From Chryseobacterium pennae (GTDB lineage Bacteria; Bacteroidota; Bacteroidia; Flavobacteriales; Weeksellaceae), in assembly GCF_003385515.1 (NCBI RefSeq), contig NZ_QNVT01000007.1:124001-188000 (forward strand): DNA of 64,000 nt, given 5' to 3'. Below are positions 35,290 through 43,461 of this stretch, one piece after another. Each line of letters begins with the position of its first letter. Within the stretch, counting starts at the first letter, position 1. The notes beneath the pieces were generated by a model that worked only from the letters and a program-made list of their open reading frames with translations, had not been told where the DNA came from and made no database searches. The position numbers were made by a program, and so were the translations under genes.

Positions 35290-35844
35290 ATGATTGCAGA
35301 GAAGATAATTTTAGGTATTGATCCCGGAACAGCCGTTATGGGCTTTGGTCTTATTTCCGTTAAAAAAGGTAAAATGGAGATGGTTGCCGTTCATGAACTG
35401 ATTCTAAAAAAATATCCCAACCATGAGACCAAACTAAAATATATTTTCGAAAAGACATTAGCTTTAATTGACGAGTATCATCCGGACGAAGTCGCTCTTG
35501 AAGCTCCCTTCTTTGGAAAAAATGTACAAAGTATGCTGAAATTGGGACGTGCACAGGGTGTAGCCATGGCTGCGAGCTTATACAGAAATGTTCCCATCAC
35601 AGAGTATTCTCCTAAAAAGATCAAAATGGCCATCACCGGAAATGGAAATGCCAGCAAAGAACAGGTAGCAGGAATGCTTCAGAATCTTTTTAAGCTAAAG
35701 GAATTTCCTACCAAATATTTAGATGCTTCTGATGGTCTTGCTGTTGCAGTGTGTCATCACTTTAACTCTGGAACGATTACAGATACAAAGTCGTATTCTG
35801 GGTGGGATAGTTTTTTGAAGCAGAATCCGGACCGGTTGAAGTAA
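35290..35844 (+). CDS. ruvC: Holliday junction endonuclease RuvC
   Basis: Dimeric resolvase that cuts four-way DNA junctions after branch migration by RuvAB. The 184-residue protein has the RNase H-like catalytic acids D11 (LGIDPGTAVMGFG), E71 (VALEAPFFGKN), and D145/D148 (LDASDGLAVAVCHH), with the family block YSPKKIKMAITGNGNASKEQ in between. Length is normal. Its start follows a -7 box by 5 bases, which points to a leaderless message. ruvA and ruvB are not in the window. Identity is secure. Confidence 0.97.
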   Translation: MIAEKIILGIDPGTAVMGFGLISVKKGKMEMVAVHELILKKYPNHETKLKYIFEKTLALIDEYHPDEVALEAPFFGKNVQSMLKLGRAQGVAMAASLYRNVPITEYSPKKIKMAITGNGNASKEQVAGMLQNLFKLKEFPTKYLDASDGLAVAVCHHFNSGTITDTKSYSGWDSFLKQNPDRLK

Positions 35845-35907
35845 AGTATTTTCCTTATCCGTTACAGATGGAAATACTTATTCTTTCTTGCTTAGCATTC
35901 AATTGAA

Positions 35908-36363
35908 TTATTTCTTAAAGTAAATCCAGTTGCTGCTTATATAATTACAGTTTTTACAGATCTTTGTTTCCAAGGAAGCTTTAAAGCGATACCATTTATT
36001 TTTTTCTAAGGAAGAGCTACCGGATATATTGAACTTATATTGTTTTTCCATATTCTTTTCGAGTAAAAATCTATAGGGAAAACATGGCTCTATAAAGCAG
36101 TCAAAATGTTTCTTTGGAAAATCTATATCTTCATATACTCCTGCTTCAGTATCACTTTTCTGAAATGCTGTTATCACCAATCCATTGTTATCAATACCAT
36201 CAGGAATCTTAAATGATTCTTTATCAGCATTTCTGATTTCAAGAATTACCTCTCCTTTATTCATATTATCAAGATGAAATTTATAGGTATATTCAGTTTG
36301 CTTTTCCTGGCCTCGGCAAGTAATGGACAACAAAATAAAAAAAGAAAGTATAGTTAGTTTCAT
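35908..36363 (-). CDS. Small secreted protein, unknown function
   Basis: 151 residues. Signal peptide MKLTILSFFILLSITCRGQ; the ITC is a poor lipobox, so cleavage by signal peptidase I after CRGQ or nearby is more likely. The mature protein has four cysteines in two pairs (FDCFIEPC and KICKNC) that could form disulfides, and a beta-rich pattern. No family recognised. A 12-bp palindrome ATTCAATTGAAT overlaps its stop codon. Confidence 0.65.
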   Translation of the reverse strand: MKLTILSFFILLSITCRGQEKQTEYTYKFHLDNMNKGEVILEIRNADKESFKIPDGIDNNGLVITAFQKSDTEAGVYEDIDFPKKHFDCFIEPCFPYRFLLEKNMEKQYKFNISGSSSLEKNKWYRFKASLETKICKNCNYISSNWIYFKK

Positions 36364-36514
36364 AGTATAACAATTTAGAAAGAGGTTATTTTCTTTCCCT
36401 CTTTTAATTAAATTTTCACTTGAGTTACTCTTTCATATTATTATTTAATTATACTTAATCTTTACCAAAGAGAATATCTACCAAAAATACATTTTCAAAT
36501 AAAATTAGAATAAT

Positions 36515-36526
36515 ATGAGCGCTCAT
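36515..36526. promoter_or_regulatory. 12-bp perfect palindrome upstream of the small secreted protein
   Basis: ATGAGCGCTCAT, GC-rich against its AT-rich surroundings, about 150 bases upstream of the gene ending at 35908. It could be an operator, but nothing else supports this. Confidence 0.25.
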
Positions 36527-36591
36527 TTCACATATATTCGATGATCTATCAGGATTTTTAACATCTTAATTAAAAACCTGGTATAGAATTA

Positions 36592-36627
36592 AAATTTAAA
36601 AGCCCTCTTACAAGGGCTTTTAAATTT
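36592..36627 (-). terminator. Terminator of the M43 protease gene
   Basis: A perfect 15-bp stem with core AAAAGCCCT/AGGGCTTTT that begins inside the stop codon of the gene. Confidence 0.88.
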
Positions 36628-38566
36628 AGTTATTCATGAATTTCTTAGAGTTATTGTTCTTATTCTTATCAAAATAGTTGACAATAAATGCTCCCTTAGG
36701 AAGGGTTTTATCAATCTGAATTTCATTCGTTTTAGTTTTTCCTTTCTGGATGATCTTACCACTTAAATCATAAATCTGATAATCTCCAAAGATTTCGTTA
36801 CTGTCTCCTGTCAGTCTTAATTTATTTTCAGACTTCATATATACCAATTTTGATTCTGTATTGTTTTTTATTTCTGAAGTACCTAGACTACCCATAATAC
36901 GTACAGCATAATCTTCCATCTGTCCGTATTGTAATTGAGAACAGGCATCAACATCCGGAAGTACAGTTCCATTATAGGTCGCAGCATCTACAGCTACTCT
37001 CATTCTTAAATATGTATTTGTAACCGCACCAGCAGGTGGAGTAATATTCATTGTTACCATCTTGCTATAGTTGGTTGCATTCTGAGCTCCTGAAGATTGT
37101 AATACACCTGACAGATCATTCACCACAAGTTCAGATGCTTCAAACACTCCGTTATTATTATAATCAATCCATACTTTTGTTTTGAATTTATCAGACTGTG
37201 GTAAACCATTTTCATAATATACCTGTAGCTGAGTACTTGAATTTAATGGCATATCTGTATAATAGGCAGGTCTTATACAGGTAGCAGCAGCGTAATCTTC
37301 ATAAAATTTAGGAGCCGGTTCGTCCGAATCATATCCATTGGTCATACTGCTGATAGATCCAAACTGAACTCTTGTAGGGCCTATTGCAAAATTATTGTTT
37401 GTTGGATGTACAGTCCCTGTAGGAGAACACTGCGCTGCAACAACTGCAACCGGAGACGGAATAACAATGGCCGGGTCTTTACCAGCAGTTGAATTAAGAA
37501 GATTTTTTCTGTATTCCATCATTTGCATCACTGCTCTTTCTCGTTGTCCCTCAGTAAACTTACGCTCAGTATTTGAGTAATTCATGATATTATATTGAAC
37601 GCCCTGATAATTAACCCCCGTACAAGGATTAATAGCAGTATTGGAAGGTGCCGGAAACTGAAAATAAGCAGCACCGGAAACCTCTGTATCACATACCCTG
37701 TCATTGTCTATTGTACAATCAGTCTGAGCCGGAGGACAATATCCTGCCGTTCCACTTGTCACCTGATAGTTTCCACCCTGGAAAGTATGATACAATCCAA
37801 ATGCATGTCCTAGCTCATGGGTTAATGTTGTATCATTTTGATTTTTAATAGTAGCTACTTTCATAAAGCTCTCATAAAAATAATCATAGGTATCGGGGAA
37901 TCTTGCATATCCCATTAACCCACCAGAATTCAATTGCTGCCCGTTAAATCCAATGATGACATAAATATTGAAATAAGAAGACTCCGGCCAATGTGGTGCT
38001 AAAGTTTTAATAGCACTATCACTAGCTCCAGTACCTCCGTTACCCTGTTTTACCCCCTTAGTATCATACAAAGGAATCGGACTTCCATTATATCTTACAA
38101 TACCATTAGTAGGCGTACAGGTAGGTGATCTTTTTGCTAAAACCAACTTAAAAGGAATTACATTCCCTCCATCTATTCCAGCTCCTTCCGGATAAAAACC
38201 ATTACCATAGGTAGTAGCATACATCTGATTAGCTCTGTCAATCCAGTCTGAAATTTCCTTATCAGTCAATGCTAAATTTGCATTAGCAGTTGCCTGAGAC
38301 TCAATAACATGAACTACAACCGGGATTTCATAAACCTGACCTGAGTATAATCCGTTCCACGACGTTCCACCTCCTACTTTATTCAGAAAGGATTGCTTAT
38401 CAATACTTCTGAGTTTCTTCTCTGTTTCTTCTCTTCTTTTTTTCAGAGCAGGAAATTGTTCATCCATTTTTTTGAGTTCTTCATCAAAACCGCAATAACG
38501 TTCCAGGCTTTGAGAAAAAACATTAGAAAACAACAAAGTTGCCGAAATAATAATAATTTTCTTCAT
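36626..38566 (-). CDS. Secreted M43-type zinc metalloprotease with GEVED domain and T9SS tail
   Basis: Exported pappalysin-like (M43) metalloprotease, 646 residues. Signal peptide MKKIIIISATLLFSNVFSQ; a charged helix that may be a pro-region; catalytic domain with VYEIPVVVHVIES, the zinc motif HELGHAFGLYH (H250, E251, H254, H260) and the Met-turn NIMNYSNTERKFTEGQ; a GEVED-type beta domain with VWIDYNNNGVFEASELV and YGQMEDYAVRI; and a C-terminal type A sorting domain (about residues 575-646, LRLTGDSNEIFGDYQIYDLS... FIVNYFDKNKN). It should pass the outer membrane by T9SS and be released or surface-attached. Single-gene unit with its own promoter and terminator. Confidence 0.93.
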   Translation of the reverse strand: MKKIIIISATLLFSNVFSQSLERYCGFDEELKKMDEQFPALKKRREETEKKLRSIDKQSFLNKVGGGTSWNGLYSGQVYEIPVVVHVIESQATANANLALTDKEISDWIDRANQMYATTYGNGFYPEGAGIDGGNVIPFKLVLAKRSPTCTPTNGIVRYNGSPIPLYDTKGVKQGNGGTGASDSAIKTLAPHWPESSYFNIYVIIGFNGQQLNSGGLMGYARFPDTYDYFYESFMKVATIKNQNDTTLTHELGHAFGLYHTFQGGNYQVTSGTAGYCPPAQTDCTIDNDRVCDTEVSGAAYFQFPAPSNTAINPCTGVNYQGVQYNIMNYSNTERKFTEGQRERAVMQMMEYRKNLLNSTAGKDPAIVIPSPVAVVAAQCSPTGTVHPTNNNFAIGPTRVQFGSISSMTNGYDSDEPAPKFYEDYAAATCIRPAYYTDMPLNSSTQLQVYYENGLPQSDKFKTKVWIDYNNNGVFEASELVVNDLSGVLQSSGAQNATNYSKMVTMNITPPAGAVTNTYLRMRVAVDAATYNGTVLPDVDACSQLQYGQMEDYAVRIMGSLGTSEIKNNTESKLVYMKSENKLRLTGDSNEIFGDYQIYDLSGKIIQKGKTKTNEIQIDKTLPKGAFIVNYFDKNKNNNSKKFMNN

Positions 38567-38595
38567 TTTACTTAATTTTATTAAAATATAAAAAA

Positions 38596-38603
38596 CAAAA
38601 ATA
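38596..38603 (-). promoter_or_regulatory. -7 box for the M43 protease
   Basis: On the minus strand TATTTTTG, 29 bases ahead of the ATG. Confidence 0.5.
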
Positions 38604-38739
38604 TCATTTTAACTCTGAAAAACACAATATCAATCTATATTTTCTTTTTAAAATTAGCAATACAAAATACCTCAAATTATATTTCAACAAAAAAACATAA
38701 AATAAAATTACTTGGTAAAACATAATACTATCTTTTACA

Positions 38740-38766
38740 TTGGTATGATTTTTAATACTACCTTTG
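38740..38766 (+). promoter_or_regulatory. Promoter for the DUF4407 / AAA-protease pair
   Basis: -7 box TACCTTTG (38759-38766) with TTG at 38740-38742. The frame could be read from a TTG at 38764, but that codon lies inside the box, so translation must begin at the ATG pair at 38779/38782. Confidence 0.7.
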
Positions 38767-38778
38767 TATAAATTTTCT

Positions 38779-39852
38779 ATGATGAAAACAAACCAACAAA
38801 CTATAAATCAAACGAATCATAAAATAAATTGGTTCCAGAAGTTCCTGATGGTATGCTCCGGCGGGAACATCCATATTTTAAGAAAAACTCCAAGTGAATG
38901 GAATAAATTTTCCGGAATTGGAGGAATTGTACTTTTTACGGCGGTGTTCGCCACTCTATCTGCAGGTTATGCTATGTATACCGTATTCGACAATATCTGG
39001 GCAGCAGTGGGGTTTGGAATTCTATGGGGATTAATGATCTTTAACCTCGATCGCTATATTGTATCTTCCATTAAGAAAACCGGTACATGGTGGAATCAGA
39101 TCTTGATGTCTATTCCCCGTTTGATTCTTGCCACATTTTTAGGGATTATTATTTCAAAACCTTTAGAACTGAAAATCTTTGAAAAGGAGGTGAATAAACA
39201 ATTAAATACCATTATTCAAAGGAATAAAAAACAGCTTCAGGGTGAAATGACAGGAAGAATTCTTCAGCAAAGCGGGCCTTTTGAAACGGAAAAGAAACAG
39301 ATCGCAGAAAAAACAGCCCTCTATCAGCAATCCTATGATTCTGCCTCTGTAGAACTTGAAAAGGAAATTTTGGGAAAAGAATCCGGACTAACCAGTGGAA
39401 AAGAAGGATTCGGGTCTAATGCCAAACGTAAACAGCAATTGAAGGAGCAACGCAGACAGGATCTTGAAAACTATCAGAAACAGGTAGCTCCAAGATTAGA
39501 ATATCTTGATAAAGAGATTTCAAAAGTATATACGAATCTTGAAACTGAAAGAAAGTCTACCGAAACTTTTGAAGATAAATTCAATGGATTTGCAGCACGA
39601 CTTCAGGCTTTGGATGAGTTGGGTAAAAATTCTGCCATTATAGGATTGGCAGCTACCTTTATTATGGGATTATTCATCTGTCTTGAAATTTCTCCGGTGC
39701 TGGTAAAACTGATCTCTCACGTAGGTCCTTATGACTATCTTTTAGAAAAAACCGAAAACGACTTCAGGCTTTATTCTAAGGAAAAAATTGAAAAAGGAAA
39801 TGCGCTAACCGATTTCAGAGTTGATGATTTCAAGGATAATCTAAAAAAATAA
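38779..39852 (+). CDS. DUF4407 membrane protein, partner of the AAA-protease
   Basis: Inner-membrane protein of 357 residues. After a short polar start comes the DUF4407 block: FLMVCSGGNIHILRKTPSEW, then membrane helices at about 47-68 and 73-90, the signature NLDRYIVSSIKK (D91), and a third helix at about 107-126. Residues about 130-280 are highly charged, Lys/Glu/Gln-rich and predicted to form a long coiled coil. A fourth helix at about 285-306 (AIIGLAATFIMGLFICLEI) is followed by a polar C-terminal tail. This gives a hairpin of helices with a large coiled-coil loop. Function of DUF4407 is not established. The stop codon overlaps the next start (TAATG at 39850-39854), so it is translationally coupled to the AAA-M41 protein. 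Confidence 0.88.
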   Translation: MMKTNQQTINQTNHKINWFQKFLMVCSGGNIHILRKTPSEWNKFSGIGGIVLFTAVFATLSAGYAMYTVFDNIWAAVGFGILWGLMIFNLDRYIVSSIKKTGTWWNQILMSIPRLILATFLGIIISKPLELKIFEKEVNKQLNTIIQRNKKQLQGEMTGRILQQSGPFETEKKQIAEKTALYQQSYDSASVELEKEILGKESGLTSGKEGFGSNAKRKQQLKEQRRQDLENYQKQVAPRLEYLDKEISKVYTNLETERKSTETFEDKFNGFAARLQALDELGKNSAIIGLAATFIMGLFICLEISPVLVKLISHVGPYDYLLEKTENDFRLYSKEKIEKGNALTDFRVDDFKDNLKK

Positions 39853-41729
39853 TGTATTTTTCATCCATGATTATTGATAAAGAAGAAATCCGGAAGAAAA
39901 AGAAAAAGCTGGACGACTGTAAAGCTTACCTTAAAAAAGAATTCATCGGTATAGATAAGATCATCGATGATATCATGGAATACATCCAGATCTGGTATCT
40001 GATGCCTGAGATCCTGACCCGTCCCGTAGTAATTAACCTATGGGGAATGACCGGCGTAGGAAAAACAGATCTGGTGAGAAAAATGGTCCGTTTTCTTGAT
40101 TTTCAAAACCGTTTTGTAGAAATTGAACTAAGTAATTCGGATGAAACATCATGGAGCAAAAGTGTGTCTGATATATTACAAAGTAATGGATTAAGCGATG
40201 AAAAACCCAGTATTGCTCTCTTCGACGAAATCCAGCGTTTTAATACGATTGATCCGGATGGGATGCCGGTTCCACAAACCAAATTCACAGATTTCTGGGA
40301 ACTTTTAAGTGACGGACGTCTCAGCAAAAGAGAACGGGAAGATCTTGAACATTATTTATTCTCTTATCTATTCCGTAAAAAAGAAAATGACAGAAGAAAA
40401 CTGAACGGAGAAACGGAACTGGATGAAAACCCTTATCTGAACCTCTGGGATGCCAAAGAATTAAAAAAATACCTCAGCATGGATGATGATGTCATGAGCA
40501 TTATTGAAATGAAAGAGGAAGATATGATTAAGCTGATCCGCAAGAAGCAGAAAGAAAAGAAAATCTATGAGCCGGTAGATTACAGCAAAATGCTGATCAT
40601 CATCAGCGGCAACCTGGATGAAGCTTTTCAGATGTCAAAAGAAACCAGTGAAGCAGATGTGGATGCCAATATTTACCACGCGTTTACTAAAAAAATAACT
40701 ATAGTTGATATAAAAAATGCTTTAGCCAGAAAATTCCGCCCTGAGCAGGTTGCCAGATTCGGAAATATTCATCTGATCTATTTTTCGTTAAAAACCGAAG
40801 ATTTTCATAAGCTTATCCAACGGGAGATCAATAATCTGAAGCATAAAACAAAAAACAAATTTGGTATTTCTTTAAAAACAAGCAAGGCAATCAATGAGCT
40901 GATCTACAGAAACGGTGTATTTCCGGTTCAGGGAGTGCGTCCTGTATTCAGCAGTGTAGTGGATATTTTAGATACTAACCTGAGCAAGTTTCTTTTTGAA
41001 GCCATTATTCATGAAGATAACAGCATTGAAATCGATTATCTTCAGGATAAAAAGATCATTATCGGAAAGGTTGGCAGCAGAACTATTGAAATTCCTTATC
41101 TGGGAAGAATCGACAGCATACGGCAAGCCAACCAACAAGATGCTGTAGCCAACATCAGTGTCCATGAATGCGGACATGCCATTTCTTATATGCTCTATAC
41201 AGGTTTCGCTCCATTACAGCTTAAAAGCAAGGTGGCAAGCAGCTATGCAGCCGGTTTTACTTTCCCACATCAGATTCATGATACCAAAGGAAGCCTTCTG
41301 GACAGGATCAAAATCTATCTGGCAGGTGGTATCGCTGAAGAAATTATTTTTGGTGATCAGCATGCAAGTATCGGAAGAAGTCATGATCGGGAACAGGCTA
41401 CAGGTTTAGCCATTGATTTCATCAGGAAATACGGTTTTGAAAAAGATTATCAGGCCACTTATAATCTGGAGGACTATGCTCACCGAATGCAGCAGCATAT
41501 TACAGATGAAAGAGTTGAAAAACTGATGCAGGATCTTGTACAAAAAACACGGGAAGATCTGATCCTTCATCTTGATCTGCTTAAAAATATGAGCAAAACA
41601 CTTAGCGAGAAAGGAAGCATGTCTCCAAAAGAAATTTATGATATAGCTATTAAACATCAATTAGTAGTAAGCATTAAAGAAGAGGGATATTTGCATATAA
41701 TAAATTATCATGATTTATTAAATTCCTAG
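39852..41729 (+). CDS. Clp-like AAA+ ATPase fused to an FtsH-like M41 metallopeptidase
   Basis: Predicted ATP-dependent zinc protease, 625 residues. AAA+ part: Walker A GMTGVGKT (residues 65-72), Walker B IALFDEIQRF, an insertion rich in Lys/Glu (about 160-235), sensor-like IISGNLDEAF, then ARKFRPEQVARFGNIHLIYFSL and GVRPVFSSVV, which resemble the arginine-finger and sensor-2 regions of ClpA/B/X-type motors more than those of FtsH. C-terminal part: HECGH (H438, E439, H442) in ISVHECGHAISYMLY, followed by YLAGGIAEEIIFG and an aspartate, D512, in SHDREQATGLAIDFIRKYGF, placed where FtsH has its third zinc ligand. It has no membrane helix of its own; the coupled DUF4407 protein may be its membrane anchor. 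An FtsH cell-division protease it is not. Confidence 0.88.
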   Translation: MYFSSMIIDKEEIRKKKKKLDDCKAYLKKEFIGIDKIIDDIMEYIQIWYLMPEILTRPVVINLWGMTGVGKTDLVRKMVRFLDFQNRFVEIELSNSDETSWSKSVSDILQSNGLSDEKPSIALFDEIQRFNTIDPDGMPVPQTKFTDFWELLSDGRLSKREREDLEHYLFSYLFRKKENDRRKLNGETELDENPYLNLWDAKELKKYLSMDDDVMSIIEMKEEDMIKLIRKKQKEKKIYEPVDYSKMLIIISGNLDEAFQMSKETSEADVDANIYHAFTKKITIVDIKNALARKFRPEQVARFGNIHLIYFSLKTEDFHKLIQREINNLKHKTKNKFGISLKTSKAINELIYRNGVFPVQGVRPVFSSVVDILDTNLSKFLFEAIIHEDNSIEIDYLQDKKIIIGKVGSRTIEIPYLGRIDSIRQANQQDAVANISVHECGHAISYMLYTGFAPLQLKSKVASSYAAGFTFPHQIHDTKGSLLDRIKIYLAGGIAEEIIFGDQHASIGRSHDREQATGLAIDFIRKYGFEKDYQATYNLEDYAHRMQQHITDERVEKLMQDLVQKTREDLILHLDLLKNMSKTLSEKGSMSPKEIYDIAIKHQLVVSIKEEGYLHIINYHDLLNS

Positions 41730-41770
41730 AGAAAATATCTATAGAAATCACCAAAACCATTAATAAAATC

Positions 41771-41806
41771 AAGCCTTTTAGTTGAATATGAAAGGTTTTT
41801 TCTTTT
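41771..41806 (+). terminator. Terminator after the AAA-protease
   Basis: An 8-bp stem AAGCCTTT/AAAGGTTT with one wobble, then a T run. It separates the protease pair from the tail-collar gene. Confidence 0.65.
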
Positions 41807-41814
41807 TAACTTTA
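41807..41814 (+). promoter_or_regulatory. Possible -7 box for the tail-collar pair
   Basis: TAACTTTA differs from TAnnTTTG in the last base; a TTG lies at 41782-41784. It is 21 bases before the ATG. Confidence 0.35.
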
Positions 41815-41835
41815 TACTAGTAAAAATCAATTATC

Positions 41836-42429
41836 ATGAAAAATTTACTTTTCGTATGCACACTGCTCATCTGCAGTGCATTTTCCCCTGCATTAAAAGC
41901 TCAAGGGTCAGATCCTTTCTTAGGACAAATTGCATTCGTACCCTATAATTTTGCCCCGAATGGCTGGGCCGAATGTAACGGACAAATTTTACCAATTGCT
42001 CAAAACCAAGCTCTTTTTTCACTGTTGGGAACAACTTATGGTGGAAATGGGACCACCAATTTCGCATTACCGGATATGAGAGGCCGGGTACTTATTCATA
42101 ACGGGACAAGCCCTTCAAGTGGAACCACTTACACTTTAGGAGAAGTTGGCGGTGCTGAAGGAGTAACATTAACAGTTACCCAAATGCCAGCCCACAGCCA
42201 TTCAGTAAGTGCTGTAACAGCAGAAGGAAATCAGAATGTACCCACCGGAAGCCTTCCGGCTAATACAAAAGTTCTGGATAAAGAATATTCAGACGCAGCA
42301 GCAGATACTACCATGAAAAGTAGTATGATAGGCAATACCGGAGGAAACCAACCTCACGAAAACAGACAACCATTTATTACATTAAAATGTATTATTGCGC
42401 TAAATGGTATTTTCCCTTCCCATAATTAA
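41836..42429 (+). CDS. Secreted phage-tail-collar domain protein (microcystin-dependent-protein-like)
   Basis: 197 residues. Signal peptide MKNLLFVCTLLICSAFSPALKAQ followed by the tail-collar signature DPFLGQIAFVPYNFAPNGWAECNGQ, here seen as FLGQIAF...WAECNGQILPI, then ALFSLLGTTYGGNGTTNFALPDMRGR and a Gly/Thr-rich region with VTQMPAHSHSV and QPFITLKCIIALNGIFP. In phages this domain forms fibre tips; bacterial stand-alone relatives are sometimes called Mdp-type proteins. Here there is no other phage gene and the protein has a signal peptide, so it is an exported protein of unknown role. It is 5 bases from the next gene. Confidence 0.9.
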   Translation: MKNLLFVCTLLICSAFSPALKAQGSDPFLGQIAFVPYNFAPNGWAECNGQILPIAQNQALFSLLGTTYGGNGTTNFALPDMRGRVLIHNGTSPSSGTTYTLGEVGGAEGVTLTVTQMPAHSHSVSAVTAEGNQNVPTGSLPANTKVLDKEYSDAAADTTMKSSMIGNTGGNQPHENRQPFITLKCIIALNGIFPSHN

Positions 42430-42434
42430 TTGTT

Positions 42435-43121
42435 ATGAAATACCTTTACTTACTATGTCTGGTACTTGCAGGCTCAGCTTCAGCCCAGACGATTACCTTT
42501 AATGGATGTCATAACCTGTTTGAAAATCAGAATTTTACTTTTAATAAAACAGGAGTGGATACTTTCAATAAAAACATCTACATGACAACTCCTATTAATG
42601 ATCAACAACCCTGTGGAGGGTTGGGAAACTGTGAATTTAAAATTCAATGGAACAATGCGCTTACCAGATGGGAATTCCTTGGTGACGAAGGAAATGGCAC
42701 TTTCACCACTCCTTATTTAATTTATTACAATTCAACAGGAAATAATTCCCTTTCGATACCTCCGGGTAATGCAATAGGAACATGGATTGAAAATACAACT
42801 GTAACCAATGGAGACTGTAACGGAAATCTTACAGCTGCCAATTCTACCATGATGGGCGATGTACAGGGCGTGACATTAGGAATACAGGAAATTTCCAAAA
42901 GTAAAATTCAGATCTTCCCCAATCCTGTTTCTGATTTCATTCAGGTTTCAGGAATTAATGATGCACAGGTTATGCAGATCTACAATATTGATGGACGACT
43001 TATTAAGTCTGAAGTCTTCGATTCAAAGGTTGATGTGTCAAAACTTACTCCGGGAATGTATATCTTAAAAATTATAATGAGGAATCTACAGTCTCATGAA
43101 TTTAAATTCGTGAAAAAATAA
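42435..43121 (+). CDS. Secreted T9SS protein, partner of the tail-collar protein
   Basis: 228 residues. Signal peptide MKYLYLLCLVLAGSASAQ; a domain of about 130 residues with TFNGCHNLFENQNFTFNKTG, a CGGLGNCEF pair of cysteines and WNNALTRWEFLGDEG; then a type A T9SS sorting domain from about residue 155 (KIQIFPNPVSDFIQV, MQIYNIDGRLIKSEVF, LTPGMYILKI, HEFKFVKK). The N-terminal domain is not recognised. It begins 5 bases after the tail-collar stop, so the two are a transcription unit and may meet at the cell surface. Confidence 0.85.
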   Translation: MKYLYLLCLVLAGSASAQTITFNGCHNLFENQNFTFNKTGVDTFNKNIYMTTPINDQQPCGGLGNCEFKIQWNNALTRWEFLGDEGNGTFTTPYLIYYNSTGNNSLSIPPGNAIGTWIENTTVTNGDCNGNLTAANSTMMGDVQGVTLGIQEISKSKIQIFPNPVSDFIQVSGINDAQVMQIYNIDGRLIKSEVFDSKVDVSKLTPGMYILKIIMRNLQSHEFKFVKK

Positions 43122-43146
43122 AATAATTTTCTTCATAAAACTAATG

Positions 43147-43183
43147 AAGGCTTTTGGAGACTCCGAAAGTCTTTGTTTTATTT
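43147..43183 (+). terminator. Terminator after the tail-collar pair
   Basis: An 11-bp stem AAGGCTTTTGG/CCGAAAGTCTT with two wobbles and loop AGACT, followed by a T-rich run. It overlaps the upstream extension of the KTSC frame. Confidence 0.75.
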
Positions 43184-43212
43184 TAGGGAATATTTTTTGC
43201 TGGAAACTGAAT

Positions 43213-43410
43213 ATGCCATCCAGTGTTGTCAATAATTTCATTTATTTTCCGGAAACTGAAATATTAAGAATTATATATCAGTCTGGAGCCGTATATGATT
43301 ATTTTAAAGTCCCGCTTCATATTATTGAGAACTTTGGTAAGGCTTCATCCAGAGGTAAATATTTAAACAAGGTTATCAAACCCAGATTTGCATATAAAAA
43401 AGTGAAATAA
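43213..43410 (+). CDS. KTSC domain protein
   Basis: Short protein of 65 residues matching the KTSC domain: SSVVNNFIYFPETEILRII, then YDYFKVPLHIIENFGKASSRGKYLNKVI (given in part as YDYFKVP and SRGKYLNKVIKP). The domain is found alone or fused to lysyl-tRNA synthetase or other nucleic-acid proteins; its role is unknown. The frame opens at an ATG at 43144, but codons there lie inside a terminator, so the start MPSSVV at 43213 is preferred. A near-consensus box TATTTTTTG lies at 43191-43199. Confidence 0.75.
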   Translation: MPSSVVNNFIYFPETEILRIIYQSGAVYDYFKVPLHIIENFGKASSRGKYLNKVIKPRFAYKKVK

Positions 43411-43446
43411 AAAAAGACTGTCTTTATGATGAGACAGTCTTTTCTA
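43411..43446. terminator. Bidirectional terminator
   Basis: A perfect 12-bp stem AAAAGACTGTCT/AGACAGTCTTTT between the KTSC gene and convergent guaB. Confidence 0.9.
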
Positions 43447-43461
43447 TATTATTAAAATTCT

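Noticed and set aside
39852..41729. Calling this gene ftsH
   Set aside because: No membrane helices and a Clp-like rather than classical AAA module; only the M41 part resembles FtsH.
41836..42429. Tail-collar protein as evidence of a prophage
   Set aside because: No integrase, capsid, terminase or lysis gene nearby, and the protein has a signal peptide.
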